Assembly (NCBI GenBank): GCA_008729055.1
Contig: SDUX01000002.1
Coordinates: 2,321,874 to 2,385,873, forward strand
From: Pyropia haitanensis
Taxonomy: Eukaryota; Rhodophyta; Bangiophyceae; Bangiales; Bangiaceae
Reading direction: 5' to 3'
Length of the DNA stretch: 64,000 bases
The notes beneath the pieces were generated by a model, which made no database searches, was not told where the DNA came from, and saw only the letters and a list, made by a program, of their open reading frames with translations. The position numbers and the translations under genes are program-made. Numbering within the stretch: position 1 is the stretch's first letter; each line of letters starts with the position of its first letter. This document shows positions 16,897 through 28,971 of the stretch, one piece after another.

Positions 16897-19800
16897 GTGT
16901 GGAGTAGCGGTCTGGTTGATCCATGCACGTGGCGTGCCAGTGAGCTTGGCCGAGACGTCGCTGTCACAGGTGGGCTACCTCTGCGGGCGGCACTCAGGAG
17001 GGGGCGCCCCCCCCGGCGACGCCGACGGTGGCGGCCAGGTCCTCACCCAGTGGAGGGGGGATGCTGGTGGTGGTGGTAGTGACGGCAGCGGCGGAGGCGA
17101 CGGCCGTGGGTAGACGGCTACCACGTGCACACGGGTGGTGGTGATAGGCACCTCGCCGCCCAACCTGCCCGCTCCCGACGGGGCGGCGGGCACGGTGGGT
17201 GCCCCACCCGCCGCTGTTGAAGAGATCGGGCCGCCGCATGCGGCCGCCGCTGCATGTTGTCGCGCGCTGCGGGCGCGTGGCGGTCGAGTTCCGGGGAACG
17301 GGGTGAAGACGGGGCAACTGCGTCGACGCGGGCGGCGGCACGGCCCTGCCCTCTCCCCCCTCCCCAACGTGTTTTCGCCACTAGTCCCGTCGCGGACGAC
17401 GGTGCCGGCGGTGGCGCCGTGGGAGCGAGGGCGGCGGGGGAGGTCGCGTGGGTATACATCCCGCCTGCTCCCGCCAGAGACGGTAGCACCCTGACTGGCG
17501 AGCCATGGCGGACCGACACGGGCTGGACGTCATGCCGTCCAATTAGGTGACTTCCGCTGCCGAGTTCCGTCTTGAGGGATTCTTTGTCCACGTTTTTTAT
17601 CCGTGGACGTCTAGACCTGCTGTTTGTGACCACTGACGCTTTGGGCTGCGAGGAGTGGGAGCGCCGTCGGTGTGGCCTGTCGCGGTGCTTCTCGGAGGAG
17701 TAACGTGTGTGGACCGGACAGGATGAGAGTAGCGTAATAGCTTTTGCATGGTCTTGATAGCGTTGAGTTGTCTGTCAAGCGCGCAGCGGGTGCACCACCT
17801 GGTGAACGCCGCGATTTCCTCCTCTCAACAGAATTCTGCGCCCTCTCTCACACTCTCGGCTCCTCCCACTCCGTCGCCCACTCTCTCGCCGGGCGTCCAT
17901 CGCCGCCCGGTCACGTTCGCTACAGCAAAGGGCCAAGCCGGCCTCGCTGCGTACCGCCGTCGCCGACGCTGTTACTGGCCGCACAGGCCCCGCAGGCACC
18001 CGGGCGGTGAGAAGGGCGCGCGACTTCGGCGAGGCGTCCAGACCACGGCCGCAACCGCCATCCGACAGCCCACCCCCCCCGCCACCATTGACGCCGCCAT
18101 CGACGCCGCCATCCTGCCCAACGTCCACGTCCAGCACCAATCCCCGAGGCGGCAATGGGTCGGCACATGCAAAAAGGACGTCCCGAAGACAGCTATCCTG
18201 TACATCCACCACGACCTCCAAAAGCGGTTCCACCACGCGGGGGAAGGCGGCGGTGGTGGCGGCCTCCACCGCTGCCCCCAGCGCAGACAGCAGAGCGGGC
18301 AGTGGCAGGCAGGGCAGGTCGGGGTCGCCCGGTCTAGGGAAGCCTCCGGAACCGTCCCTGCCGCTACCGCCCCGGACACAGCCACATGTCCCGCTGGCCG
18401 ACGGCGTCGGCGGCACGACGTGCATGCTGAGGCCAACATCCAGCAGGGGCGCGCCGACCAGAGGCTCTTGCACCAGCGCCACGGCCGCTGCTGCCACGAT
18501 CGTCTCGAGCCGGTCGGGTAACAAGCGCCACAACACCCCACCGTTGGAGCCGACGCGGCCACTGCCGCCGCGATCTCTATCCACCGACACGTCTACCCTG
18601 TGGCATTCTGAGCCTTTCGGGACAGGCGAAACCCTTGGGGAGGTGACTTGCTTGGACCCGGCGGGCTATCCTACCCACCCCCAGTTAAGAGTGTTTCCAA
18701 CAACGTCACGACGATCTCGATACCATCTCTCAAATGTTTCCGCAGGTTTCAATTGAGCCCACACGTGGCTCTGAAACGTCTCTCGGCCAATGAGAGCCCA
18801 GCGGGGGCTTGTGGGCCGCCGCTGGGGTCCGGTCGCGTCCCGATTCGGCCAGCTTCGGGCTTCCGTTTCGGGTTCAGACGCGAATGGAGTTGATGAAGTT
18901 GTTTCAAGTCGTGCGTGCCTCGTTTACGCAGAAGATCGTCACGACGATGTCGGAATCGATGTCCCCCCCCCTACTTCGTTGCAGAAATCGTCGCGAAAAC
19001 GTACCACTCGACTTGGAGTGTACTGGGGACGTGACCACACCGGCACACCAAATTCATTTCATTTCACGCACCCAAATGGAACAGATGACCGGCACACCAT
19101 CCGGAAGGAGTTGTGTGGAGCTACCTACGGTCGATGCGTGTCCCACGCACACGTTCATACGTTGAGGACATGCGTCCTGGTACAGTGCGCAGTGCGCTGG
19201 GAAGCGTCCTGGTGACGCCAGCCGACCGAGCTCTGCCGGGTACGCTTCCGAGGATAAATACAGTACGTTGCAACATAAACACCGTTTTATTTCTTTCGTG
19301 CACCCCCACTGGGGCATCGTCCAAGCCCCTCGCCCGCCCCCCCGCGCCGCCCGACCCCCCTCCCCCGCCCCGTCCGCTGGAGCAGCTCCCCTGTCCCCAC
19401 GACAAGCATGCCCACTACTCTCCCGCCACCCTCCGCCGCCTACGCCAGCAAAGAAAACAAGGAAAAAGCTCATGTGCACGCAGAGAAGTAAACAGATGCA
19501 CGAAAACAACTAAGCAAGGTACACCATACACACAGAAAGCGAAACCAACGAAGGGCATCGGAACGAGGCCCAGAGAAACAATGACGAACGAAAAAAGAAG
19601 AGCAGTGCACGCCCACACAGCAAGCAGCAGAGAAAAGCGGGACGACACCCAAGAAACAAAAAGAAACGAGAACGGCGCCGTCTGGGGCGGGGGCGGCCAG
19701 CAGCGAGACAAAGAGATCACGATGGGCGCCGCCGCGAGCAGGGACCCCAAGCAGACCGAGAAAACAGGCGGGCGCCGCCGCGGGCGGCGGCGGCAAGCAG

Positions 19801-20070
19801 GAGAGAAAAAAAAATGGTGTGCGTCGCGGGGGACGGGCGCGGCAAACAGACGGACAAGGGAATTGGGGACCGCCGGGGGCGGCGGCGGTGAGCGGACTCA
19901 CGGGAGGCGGGCGCCGCCGAGGGCGGCGCCTGCGAGAGCAGGAAAACAGTGGGGAAGTGGATCAGCGGGAAGATGATGGGTGCGGGGCTGGGGGGCATCG
20001 GGCAGACATGTGCGCCAATAATCAAATTGAATAAAAATGATGAAAATTTTTTCCGTGTCAAAATAAGGCA
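16897..20070. other. Long intergenic stretch, no convincing gene
   Basis: A hairpin with stem GTCCACG/CGTGGAC (17586-17592 / 17602-17608) and a T-rich loop is visible. A minus frame at 17775-18590 has some helix-like leucine/valine periodicity but no ATG at its start. From ~19440 to 19980 the plus strand is strongly purine-biased, with three imperfect copies of a GGGCGCCGCCG-centred segment near 19726, 19784 and 19909. Becomes AT-rich just before the second tRNA-Val. Confidence 0.45.
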
Positions 20071-20226
20071 GTCGCTTTCGTAGCTCAGTTGGTTAGAGCG
20101 CCAGCCTAACATGCTGGAGGTCCCGAGTTCGAGCCTCGGCGAGAGTATTTCGTACACCAGAGGATAATTTTTCCGTTGCAGACTCCATATGTGTTGCCCA
20201 ATGCTCGATGTGCTCTTCGGGTCACT
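20071..20226 (+). repeat. Duplicated block, copy 2 (tRNA-Val plus 3' flank)
   Basis: Counterpart of 15394-15548, same orientation. Similarity stops at the GGGTCAC shared by both copies. Confidence 0.85.
20074..20147 (+). tRNA. tRNA-Val (anticodon AAC), copy 2
   Basis: Identical over all 74 nt to the copy at 15397-15470, including the wobble pairs of the acceptor stem. A Pol III T5 terminator follows at 20168-20172, at the equivalent place to the second terminator of copy 1. Confidence 0.96.
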
Positions 20227-21047
20227 GTCAAGCAACCTTGCTGAAACTGTCCGCCAGAGTGATCTCTCGATCGCGCATCCCCTCATTTTCCCCTCGAAAT
20301 AGATCGCCACCCTATTCGTTTCATGATGTAATTCCCATAATGTGTTCTCTTTCTCAAAAATTGGAAAGTTTTTTTGAAATGAAGCGCAGTCTCGAGTCCA
20401 ATTGGTCAGCCTATTGCCCAATGGAAGGCCCTCGGCAACTGGATCCCTTCGACCGCCAACCGCCACGCTCCCCGTGGAGATTCCCATCCAATATCTCGTA
20501 CGGCGGCGCATCCCCACCTCACATCCTCCAGGGATCGGTCTCGCCCGCGGCGCCGCGGAGGAGCCGCCCCCCTCACGCTCACGAACCAGGCGATGCCAAA
20601 CGGCGGTGGGTGGCCAGGGGGGCGGGTGGGGGGGAAAGCGTGGGCGGGGCGGCCGGCTGGCCGCGCGTCGGCTGCCGGCTGCGGGCAGCTCGCGCGCGCC
20701 GCGGCGGCCGACGCGCGGCGCCCATCCGCCACCCGTTTGACGCGCTTCCCGCGGCGCCCCGCGTCTGCCGGCGTCCACTTCTTGGTGGTGCGACTCCACC
20801 GCCAGCAGGGCGTGTTTGTGAACATCCGCGGCGTACCCGTCTTCCACCCCGCAGACGACGGGCCATTCGCTCAAGACGGACGTCTTTCCACCGCCTTCGC
20901 TCGCCCTCCTCCCCCGGCCCCACCACCATCCCCCATCCCAGCCTGGGATCTTCTCTGACCGCTGCCGTCGTCCCTTGCCGTCGCAGCGTTCCTTGCCGCC
21001 GCCCCCCAGGCCCCCCTCCCCGGCCACCCCGGCCGTCGCTGGCGGCC
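20227..21047 (+). promoter_or_regulatory. NTRC upstream region with two CCAAT motifs
   Basis: AT-richer from 20230 to 20430, with CCAATTGG near 20399 and CCCAATGG near 20417, then strongly GC-rich up to the NTRC ATG. No gene supported. No TATA box recognised. Confidence 0.4.
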
Positions 21048-22885
21048 ATGGCACGCGGCACGGGCGCCCGCGGGCGCCCGCCACCCACCACCCGTGCCAG
21101 CGGCCCCGTCGCGGCGTTTGCGCTGCCGCTGGGCGCGACCGCGGCGTCGTGGGGCTGCGTCGGCCGCGGCGGCGCGACCGCGCTGCGCCCCCGCCTGGGC
21201 GCGCCGGCCGGTGGCAAGCGCGCCCGCCGGCCGTCGCCGTCGTGGCTGCCGCCGCCGTCGCCGGCGTCGTTGCCCCCGCCGCCGATGCGCATGCACGACG
21301 CGTCGGACGCCGGCGGCGGCGGCGGCGCCGACGATGACGACGTGGCGGACCGGGTGGAGCTCCGCGGCAACGTGGCCGTCCAAAACGTGATCATTATTGG
21401 GTCTGGGCCGGCGGGCTACACCGCCGCCATTTACGCGGCGCGGGCCAACCTCAAGCCCCTCTTGTACGAGGGCTTCCGGTCTGGCCCGCCGGGCGGGCAG
21501 CTGGTGACCACCGCGGACGTGGAGAACTTTCCGGGCTTCCCCGCTGGCGTCACGGGGCCCGCGTTGATGGCATCGATGCGCGAGCAGGCGGTGCGGAACG
21601 GGGCGGAGCTCATCACCGACGACGTGACGGCGGTGGACCTGTCGTCCTTCCCCTACACCGTCCACGCCGACCTCACCGGGCCCGTCCGCGCACACTCGCT
21701 GATCATCGCGACGGGCGCGACGGCGCGGCGGCTGGGCCTGCCATCCGAGGGTGCGTTTTGGTCGCGCGGCATCTCGGCGTGCGCCATCTGCGACGGCGCG
21801 GCGCCCATCTTTGCGGGCCAGCCGCTGGCGGTGGTGGGCGGCGGCGACTCGGCGTGCGAGGAGGCGGTGTACCTGACCAAGTACGGCTCACACGTGCACC
21901 TGCTGGTCCGCGGGGGGGACCTCGCCCGCGCGTCGGCGGCGGTGCGCGACCGGGCGCTCTACCACCCGGCAGTGACGGTGCACTACAACACGGAGCTGGT
22001 GGACGTGTACGGGTCGGTCAAGGACGGGGAGACGCCGGGCTCCCCGCTGCGGGGGGCCACCATCCGCACCCGGGGGGAGGTGCTGGACCTGCCCGTCCGC
22101 GGCGTCTTTTACGCCATTGGCCACAACCCCAACACGTCCATCTTTCGGACGCCGCCGGCGGGGGGGGGGCGGCCAATGGGGTGGCCGCCGGCACCCCCGC
22201 CCCCGCCCTGCGGATGGATGACACGGGGTACATCCTGACGGAGGCGGGGACGGCCGAGACGGGCGTGGACGGCGTCTTTGCGGCGGGGGATGTGGCGGAC
22301 AAGGAGTACCGGCAGGCGGTGTTTGCGGCGGGCATGGGCTGCGTCGCCGCCCTCGGCGTGGAGCGGTTCCTCACCGAGAGGGGCCTCGGCGTCGAGTTCC
22401 ACTCGGTGTCAGCGACGCAGTCTGACCCAGACAACCAGCCCGCGTCGACGGCGGGCACGGCCGGTGGGGACGGCCGCGAGGGCGGCGGCCGCGACGGTGG
22501 CGATGGCGAGGCCCCAGACGACGCGACCACGTATGACCTGGCGAAGACGCGGATGTACGGGCAGTACGCGCTGCGCAAGCTGTACCACGAGAGCCCCCGC
22601 CCGGTGGTGGTCAAGTACGTGTCGCCCTCGTGCGGGCCGTGCCGGCAGCTCAAGCCGATCCTCAACGCCGTCATTGACGAGTTTGACGGCCAGGTCCACT
22701 TTGTGACGATTGACATCGCGGCGGACGGGGACGTGGCCGAGTCGGCGGGCGTGACGGGCACGCCGACGGTGCAGGTGTTTTTTGAAAAGGCGCTCGTCGC
22801 GACGATCAAGGGCGTCAAGATGAAGAGCACGTACCGGCGGGAGATCAAGTCGGTGCTGGCGACCGTGCCGGCGGCGCGAGTGTAG
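21048..22885 (+). CDS. NTRC: NADPH-thioredoxin reductase C (TrxR-thioredoxin fusion; frame break in a G10 run)
   Basis: Plastid enzyme that passes electrons from NADPH via FAD and two cysteine pairs to 2-Cys peroxiredoxins and other targets. ATG at 21048 in GCGGCCATGG. The first ~105 residues are basic and Ala/Pro-rich, fitting a transit peptide. Reductase: FAD motif [17 protein letters not shown] (~residue 117), active site CAIC (~245), NADPH motif [12 protein letters not shown] (~263), second FAD motif [19 protein letters not shown]. After a Gly-rich linker, a thioredoxin domain with [12 protein letters not shown] and cis-Pro GTPTVQVFF. The frame shifts by one base in the G10 run at 22160-22169, between NTSIFRTPP and the [11 protein letters not shown] block. 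Both sides are conserved, so I treat this as a homopolymer error or recent indel. TAG stop at 22883-22885. Convergent with IRE1, ~100 bp between stops. Confidence 0.92.
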
Positions 22886-22988
22886 GGGGGGGAGTGTAGC
22901 GGGGAGCATGGGGAGAATGGAGAGAATGGGAGGGGCGGTGGGGGGAGGGGGATAGAAGACTGGCAGAGACAGTGGGCAGGGGGGTTTG

Positions 22989-23460
22989 CTACGGATGGCC
23001 GTGTACGGTGGGGCGCGGGTGCCGTTTTTCAGTGCGACCATGTTTATATGCCCGCCGTCCCGTGGGCGCGCCGCCACAGGCGGACGGGCGCCGTCCAAGA
23101 GTTTGTTCCGCCACACCGCCGCCACTCGCCACAGGCGCGGCGCGGCCACGCGGCCGCCTTGGCCGCCGCCCAGCCGAACCCTCCGCCCCCCCGCCGCCCA
23201 ACCCCCACCCCCCCCTACGCCACCTTGCCATCCCCCCAGCCGCCCCAGTCGCCAAAGCCCGGCGGCCGCGTGGGCGCTGACGCGGGCGGGGCCGCGGGAA
23301 AGCCCGGCGGGCCGGCGCGGGCGTGCGCCGGCGCGGCCGCCGGCGCAGCGGTCGCGCCCGCCGGCGGCGGCGCCGACGGCGGCGGCGGCGGCCGGCCCCG
23401 CCACGACGGCAGCGCCCGGACGGCCGTGGCGGTGGGGGGGTGGCGACGGGGGCGGCGGTA

Positions 23461-23509
<49 letters not shown>

Positions 23510-26500
23510 GGGGCCCCGGCCCGATCGCGCCAAACGCGGAAGGGCCCTTTGGCAGCGCCCCCCCGACCGGGCGGGAGCGCCACTCGAGGACCCGCCACGG
23601 CCGCGCCGCGGCGGGGATGGCCGGCGCCGCGGCCGCGGCGGCGGCGGCCGCGGATGCCGCGATCGTCGCGCCGGGCGCGCCGAGCGGCACGGGGGGAGGC
23701 GGCCCTGCCCGCGGCGGGTGCGGGAGCGGCAGCGACCGCAGCGGCGGGCTGCCCGCGCCGCGACCGGCGGCGGGGGCGGCGGCGGGACGCGCGACGGGGG
23801 TGGCGCCGCCGCCGCCGCCGCCGCCGTCGGCGCTGCTGCCGGCGCTGCCGCTGCCGCTGCCGGCGGCGGCGGCCGCGGCACCGCCGCCGCTGCCGCTGCC
23901 GCGGCTGCGCCCCCCCCCCACGACCGCCGCCCAGTCGGGGCGGGCGGTCAGCGGCGGCGGCAGCGGCGGCGGCGGGGCGCCCTCGTCCGGCCCCGGCCGC
24001 AGCGCGAGCAGCACCGCCGGCGAGTAGACCCGCCGCGACAGCGCGTGCGGCACGTTGGGCGGCCACGCCTCGACGTTGCCCACCGACGGGAAGAAGACCA
24101 CCTCCTCGTGGCCCCCCACCGATACGTCGACAGACCAGCCGGGGGGGAGGCCGCCGCCCGCCGCCGCCGCCGCACCCGCCCCCGCCGCCCCCGCCGCCCC
24201 CGCCGCGGGCAGGGATCGGCCGCCGGCGCCGGCGCCCGGCGGCGACGGCGACGGCGGCAGCGCGGCCGCCGCGGCGGCGGCGGCCGCCGCGGCAATGGCC
24301 GGCGCAAAGCCGTAGCGCGCAAAGTGGGGTGCCGCGATGACCTCGGGCGTGGCCGCAGCAAACGCGTAGACGGCCATGAGCAGCCACGGCACGCGGGAGG
24401 TAAAGTAGGTGAGAAAGTTGTGGGACGGCGTCCGCCGGTCGGCGGCGGCGGTGGCGGCGCCGATGAGGTCGCTGCTGCTCGCGCTCGTGTCGCCGCCCAT
24501 GGCGGGCAGCGGCCCGAGGAGCCGCTGTAGGGCGGGCGGCAGCTCGGCATAGTGACTCCGCTTGTTCCGCACCAGCCGCAGGAGGGCGGAGAGGGAGCCC
24601 GGCTCGTAGCCGCGGCCACCCGCCGACACGAGCACGTCCGTGTCGAGCGCGACCGCCCAGTCCGAGCAGTGCGCCACCGCCGCGGGCGACGCGTCGAGCG
24701 CGCGCCCCAGGTGGTCGTCCCCGACCGCCCGCACGTCGGCCAGCCGGTCCGACACGTCCACCAGGAACGCCAGCTTGACGTCGTCCGTCCAGAGCAGCGG
24801 GTGCCGCAGCAGCGCCTCTGCCGTCGGCCGCGCGGCGGGGTCGGCCGACAGCATGGCGGTGATGAGGTCGTCGGCCTCGGGCAGGCGCAGTGGCTCGAGC
24901 GCCGACAGGTCGGGGCGGGCGGCGAGGACGTTGCCGTCCCGCGCCGTCGGGCGGGTGCCAAACGGGTGGCGGCCGCGGCCGAGGACGGCGGCAAAGACGC
25001 AGCCCGTGGAGAAGACGTCCACCGCGCGGGTGTGGCGGGAGCCCGACCGGAGCACCTCGGGCGCCCGCCACCCAGACGTGCCCGTTCCCGTGGCGGCCGC
25101 GTAGCTCGACGCGTCCTCCTCGAGCCGCAGCGCCAGGCCCACGTCGGCAATCTTGACGTCCCCCCGGTGGGTGAGCAGCACGTTGGCGGGCTTGATGTCA
25201 CGGTGCACGACGCCCCGCGCGTGGAGGTCCGCCACCCCCCGCGCCAGCTGCCGCAAGATGGACAGCGCGGCGGGGAGGCCCAGCGGCGGCCGCCGCGCCA
25301 GGCGCGCCGCCAGCGACGACGCGCACAGCTGGAGGGCCAGGTACAGGAAGTGGCGGTCCTCCTCCATCGCGTAGTAGCGCAGCACGTGGGGCGTCTCGTC
25401 CAGGTCAATGAGGAGCTCCATCTCGGACCGCGCCGCCGCGTAGTAGGCGCGGAGGAGGCGTTTGACCGCCACCCGCCGGCCGCCCGGCTGCAGTAGCCCC
25501 TCATACACGACGGTGCCGTGGGAGCCGGTGCCCAAAACGGTCGACGACACGTCCAACCGCCCGACGGTCGTCCACAGCGGCTGGCCGTCGTCGCCCAGCG
25601 CGTCGGCGCTGGTGCCAGCATTGGTGGTGGTGGACGAGCCCCGATTGGACGCCGCTCCCGAGTTCCACGCAGCGCTGCCGCGGACGGGCGCGACCGCGGC
25701 CGCAGCGGCAGCGGTCGCGGCGGCGGCGGCAGAGGTGGCGACGGCAGCGGCAGGAGTCGCGGTGGCGGCGGCGGCGGCGGCAGCGGCGGCAGCAGCGGCG
25801 GCGGTAGCAGACGGGGCCCGCTCCGAGGACGGCGGGCGCCCCCCCAGGGTGGTCCCCCCGCTGCTGCTCGGGATACCCGCCCGCCGGCGCGCCGCGTCCA
25901 GCCCCGCCGCGTGCACGCCCGCCACGGGGGCCACGTTGAGCGTCAGCGTCGGCGGCCGGGGCGTCCGCCCCGCGACGAGCGTCCACGGCGTCGCCGCGGT
26001 GGCGTGCTCGTAGCTGCTGCTCGTCGGGTCGTCGGTCGACGCGACCGTCCCGCTATGGCCGTCGGCGGTGCTGTCGAGGGCGCTGCTGCCCACGCTGCCG
26101 CCAAAGTCGCCGTCGCCATCCGAGTCGCTATCGTCGCCTTGACCGCCGTCACTGCCGTCGCCCGTGGCCGCCGCAGCGGCCGCCGCCGCCGCCGCCGCGG
26201 CCGCCGCCCGCTCCGCTGCCCGCCGCCGCTTTTGGCGCGCCCGCTTGCGCGCCGCCGCCGACGCGCCGCCGCCGCCGCCGCCGCCCCCGCCGCCGCCGCC
26301 CGCGCCGCCGCCCGCAGACGCGGCGGGTGGCTCCATCCCGAGCAGCGCGTCGAGCGCCGACGGCACGCCGCCGCCGCCGCCGCGGCCGAGCAGCCGCTGG
26401 CGGCGGCGGAGGTAGAGCAGCGCCGCCCCAAAGAGGATCACCACCGTGGACGCGCCGGCCATGCCCGCCGCGGCGGCCATGGCCGCGTCCGACGCGGCCG

Positions 26501-26990
26501 AGCGCGGGGGGGGGGGCGGCACCGGCGCGGGGTGATAGCGATCGCCTACGCCCCACCCGTAACCGCCACCGCCCGCCGCGCCAACACCGTCGCCGCGGCG
26601 GCCGCCGCCGGCAGCACCGCCAAAACCCGACGCGGCAGCCGCGCCGGCCGCGCCGGCGGATCCGCCACCACCACGCCAGGCGGGCCCCGAAGCGGGCGAG
26701 ACGGAGAGGGGCCGAAAGTCCGCGTCGGCATCGCCCCGCTCCCCCCCCGGGCCGCCCACGGACGGCCGGTCAGGCAGCGCGCCCCCCCCCCCCCCGCCTG
26801 GGTACACCGCCGCCCGTGATGGCGGCAGCTCCGCCGCGCCCACGGTGTGGATGACCTCCCCCGGCGCCGGCGGCCGCACCTCCCCCGCCGGCAGCATCCG
26901 CGCCCAGCGACCACCCGCGGCGGTGGTGGTGGCCACCACCGCCCGGACAGGGACGGGGAGGGTGGCATCCGCGGGGGCGTCCCCGCCGCT

Positions 26991-27034
<44 letters not shown>

Positions 27035-27884
27035 CGCCGCTGCCACCGCCGCTGGGGAGGGCCGCCGCAACGACGGGCGCCGCGACCGTCACGGCGCCCA
27101 TGCTGTGCGCGTCAACGACCGCCGACGGGAGGGCGGTGGACCACAGCACCCGCCCGCCACCGCCGCCCGACCGCACCGACAGCGTGCGGCGGTCGGGGGA
27201 GAGGCTCGCCACCAGCCCGTCGGCCGCGCCGCCGCCGTCGCCGCCGCCGCCACCGCCGCCGTCGCCGGCAGCCGCGCCCTTCCCCCCCGCCCCGACGGTG
27301 GCGGCAGCGGCGGCATGCCCTCCCCCCGTGCGACCACGCACGTGTCGCCGACGAGGAGCGACGGGGTGACGTGCGCGAGCGTCGCGTTGGCCACCGTCAT
27401 GCCGTTGCCAACGTGCACGACGCTTATCCGCACGTCGGTGCGGGAGAGGAGGAGCACCTCGGGGGGGAGCGGGGGGGCACCCCCGGGGGGGACCCCAGCG
27501 GGCGGGGGGGGCGGCGACACCGCCCCGCCACCGCCGCCGCCGCCGCCGCCACCCGCACCCGCCTGCTGCGGGTCGTCGTCAAACGACAGCTCCCGCAGCA
27601 GCTCCCCCGTGCGCAGCGACACGTAAATGGCGCGCGTGTTTTGGCGTGAGATGAGCACCCCGTCGGCCGCGCCGCCGGCGCCGGCACCACCGCCGCCGAC
27701 GCCGGCACCACCACCGCCGCCGGCGGTACCCCCACCACCCCCGCTGGCACCGCCGCCGCCATCCACAGCGTCGCCCACGCTGACCCGCCGGCCGCCCCCC
27801 CCCGCCGGCGGAGCGGCGTAAACGCCGACAGGACCGGCTGCAGGACGGGCGCAGCCTCGGCCGGCACCCCCACTGCGCCGAGCC

Positions 27885-27942
<58 letters not shown>

Positions 27943-28171
27943 GTCGCCGCGGTCGGCACCCACGGGCGTCTCGTCCACCCGGTACAGGCTCCCGTCAATG
28001 CCCGGCAGGAAGGTCGGCCAGCCCGGGGCGGCCCAGGCGCTCAGCGCGGGCTCCCCCGCCCGCACCCGCCACAGCTGCCGGCCCGTTGACGCCGCCACCG
28101 CCGACACCCACCCGTCCACGTGCGCCAGCAGCAGCAGGCCGCTGCCGGCGAGGGCGGCCCCACCCCCACCC

Positions 28172-28205
<34 letters not shown>

Positions 28206-28586
28206 TGCCGCCGCCACCGCCGGCGCCACCGCCCACCCCCGCCGCGGCAGGCGCCGCGGCACCCGCCCCTCCAGCAGCAGCACCGCCGGCGGCACCAGCG
28301 CCACCGCCCCGCGGCGACGGCCCCGCCGCCGCCGCCGCCACCGCCGCCGCCGCCGCGGCGGCCGCCTGCGCGGCCGCGCCGCCGCCGCCGCCGCCGCCGC
28401 CGCGGCGGCCCGCCACGCCGCTGGCAATGGCGGCGGCGGCGCCACGGTAGCGGCGACCGCCGCCGCCGCCACCGGCGGCGACGCCGAGCGGCACCCCGCC
28501 CGCCGTCGCCGGGCCCGCCGCCGCACACGAGGCGGGCGGGGTGGACCCGCCGCCGCCACCGCCGCCACCACCCCCACCCCCACCCC

Positions 28587-28626
<40 letters not shown>

Positions 28627-28879
28627 ATCGAATCCGCCGCGTACAGCGGCGCCCGACGTGGCGGCGGCGGCCACCGCCGCGGCGGTGGTGGCGGCACCGG
28701 CGGCGGCGGCGGCGGCGGCGGCGGCCACGGCGGCGGCGGCACCGGCGACGCACGGCGCGGCGCCAACGGCGGCGGCGGCGGCGGCGGCGGCGGCCGCGTC
28801 GGCGGGCGCGGCGGCACCGCCAAGCGACGCGCCCACCACCAGCGCGGTGACCACGACGAGCGCGACGAGCGTCGACGGC

Positions 28880-28913
<34 letters not shown>

Positions 28914-28971
28914 GCGGCGGCGGCACCAGCGGCGGCGGCGGCGGCGCCGCCAGCCGCCGCGGCCGCCGCAT
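22989..28971 (-). CDS. IRE1: IRE1-type unfolded-protein sensor kinase/endoribonuclease (frame breaks in C-runs)
   Basis: ER membrane sensor of unfolded protein that oligomerises and cleaves RNA through its KEN domain. ATG 28969-28971; a hydrophobic signal follows an Ala run (STLVALVVVTALVVGASLG). The lumenal part has beta-propeller strands (LLLLAHVDGWVSAVAASTGR, then AIYVSLRTGELLREL, then TLSVRSGGGG), split over three frames by slips at 27795-27803 (C9) and ~27282-27327. A single TM segment lies near 26410-26480, then an RKR-rich stretch. Kinase: VLGTGSHGTVVYEG, VAVKRLLR, HRDIKPANVLL, GTSGWRAPEVL. The DFG triplet is DVG (25138-25146). RNase: LVRNKRSHYAELPPALQRLLG and YFTSRVPWLLMAVYAF, with the catalytic-type N and H kept. 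An unusual ~450-residue Gly/Ala/Pro C-terminal extension follows. A slip in G7 at 23434-23440 would move the stop to 23215, giving the more natural ending FGDWGGWGDGKVA. Confidence 0.88.

Noticed and set aside
17775..18590. Minus frame with helix-like Leu/Val periodicity
   Set aside because: Starts with GTG, not ATG, no domain, followed by Arg-rich random sequence; kept only as a remark in the intergenic entry.
15394..20226. tRNA-Val blocks as a tRNA-derived SINE
   Set aside because: The tRNA parts are identical and fold perfectly while the flanks diverged; no poly(A) tail or target duplications seen.
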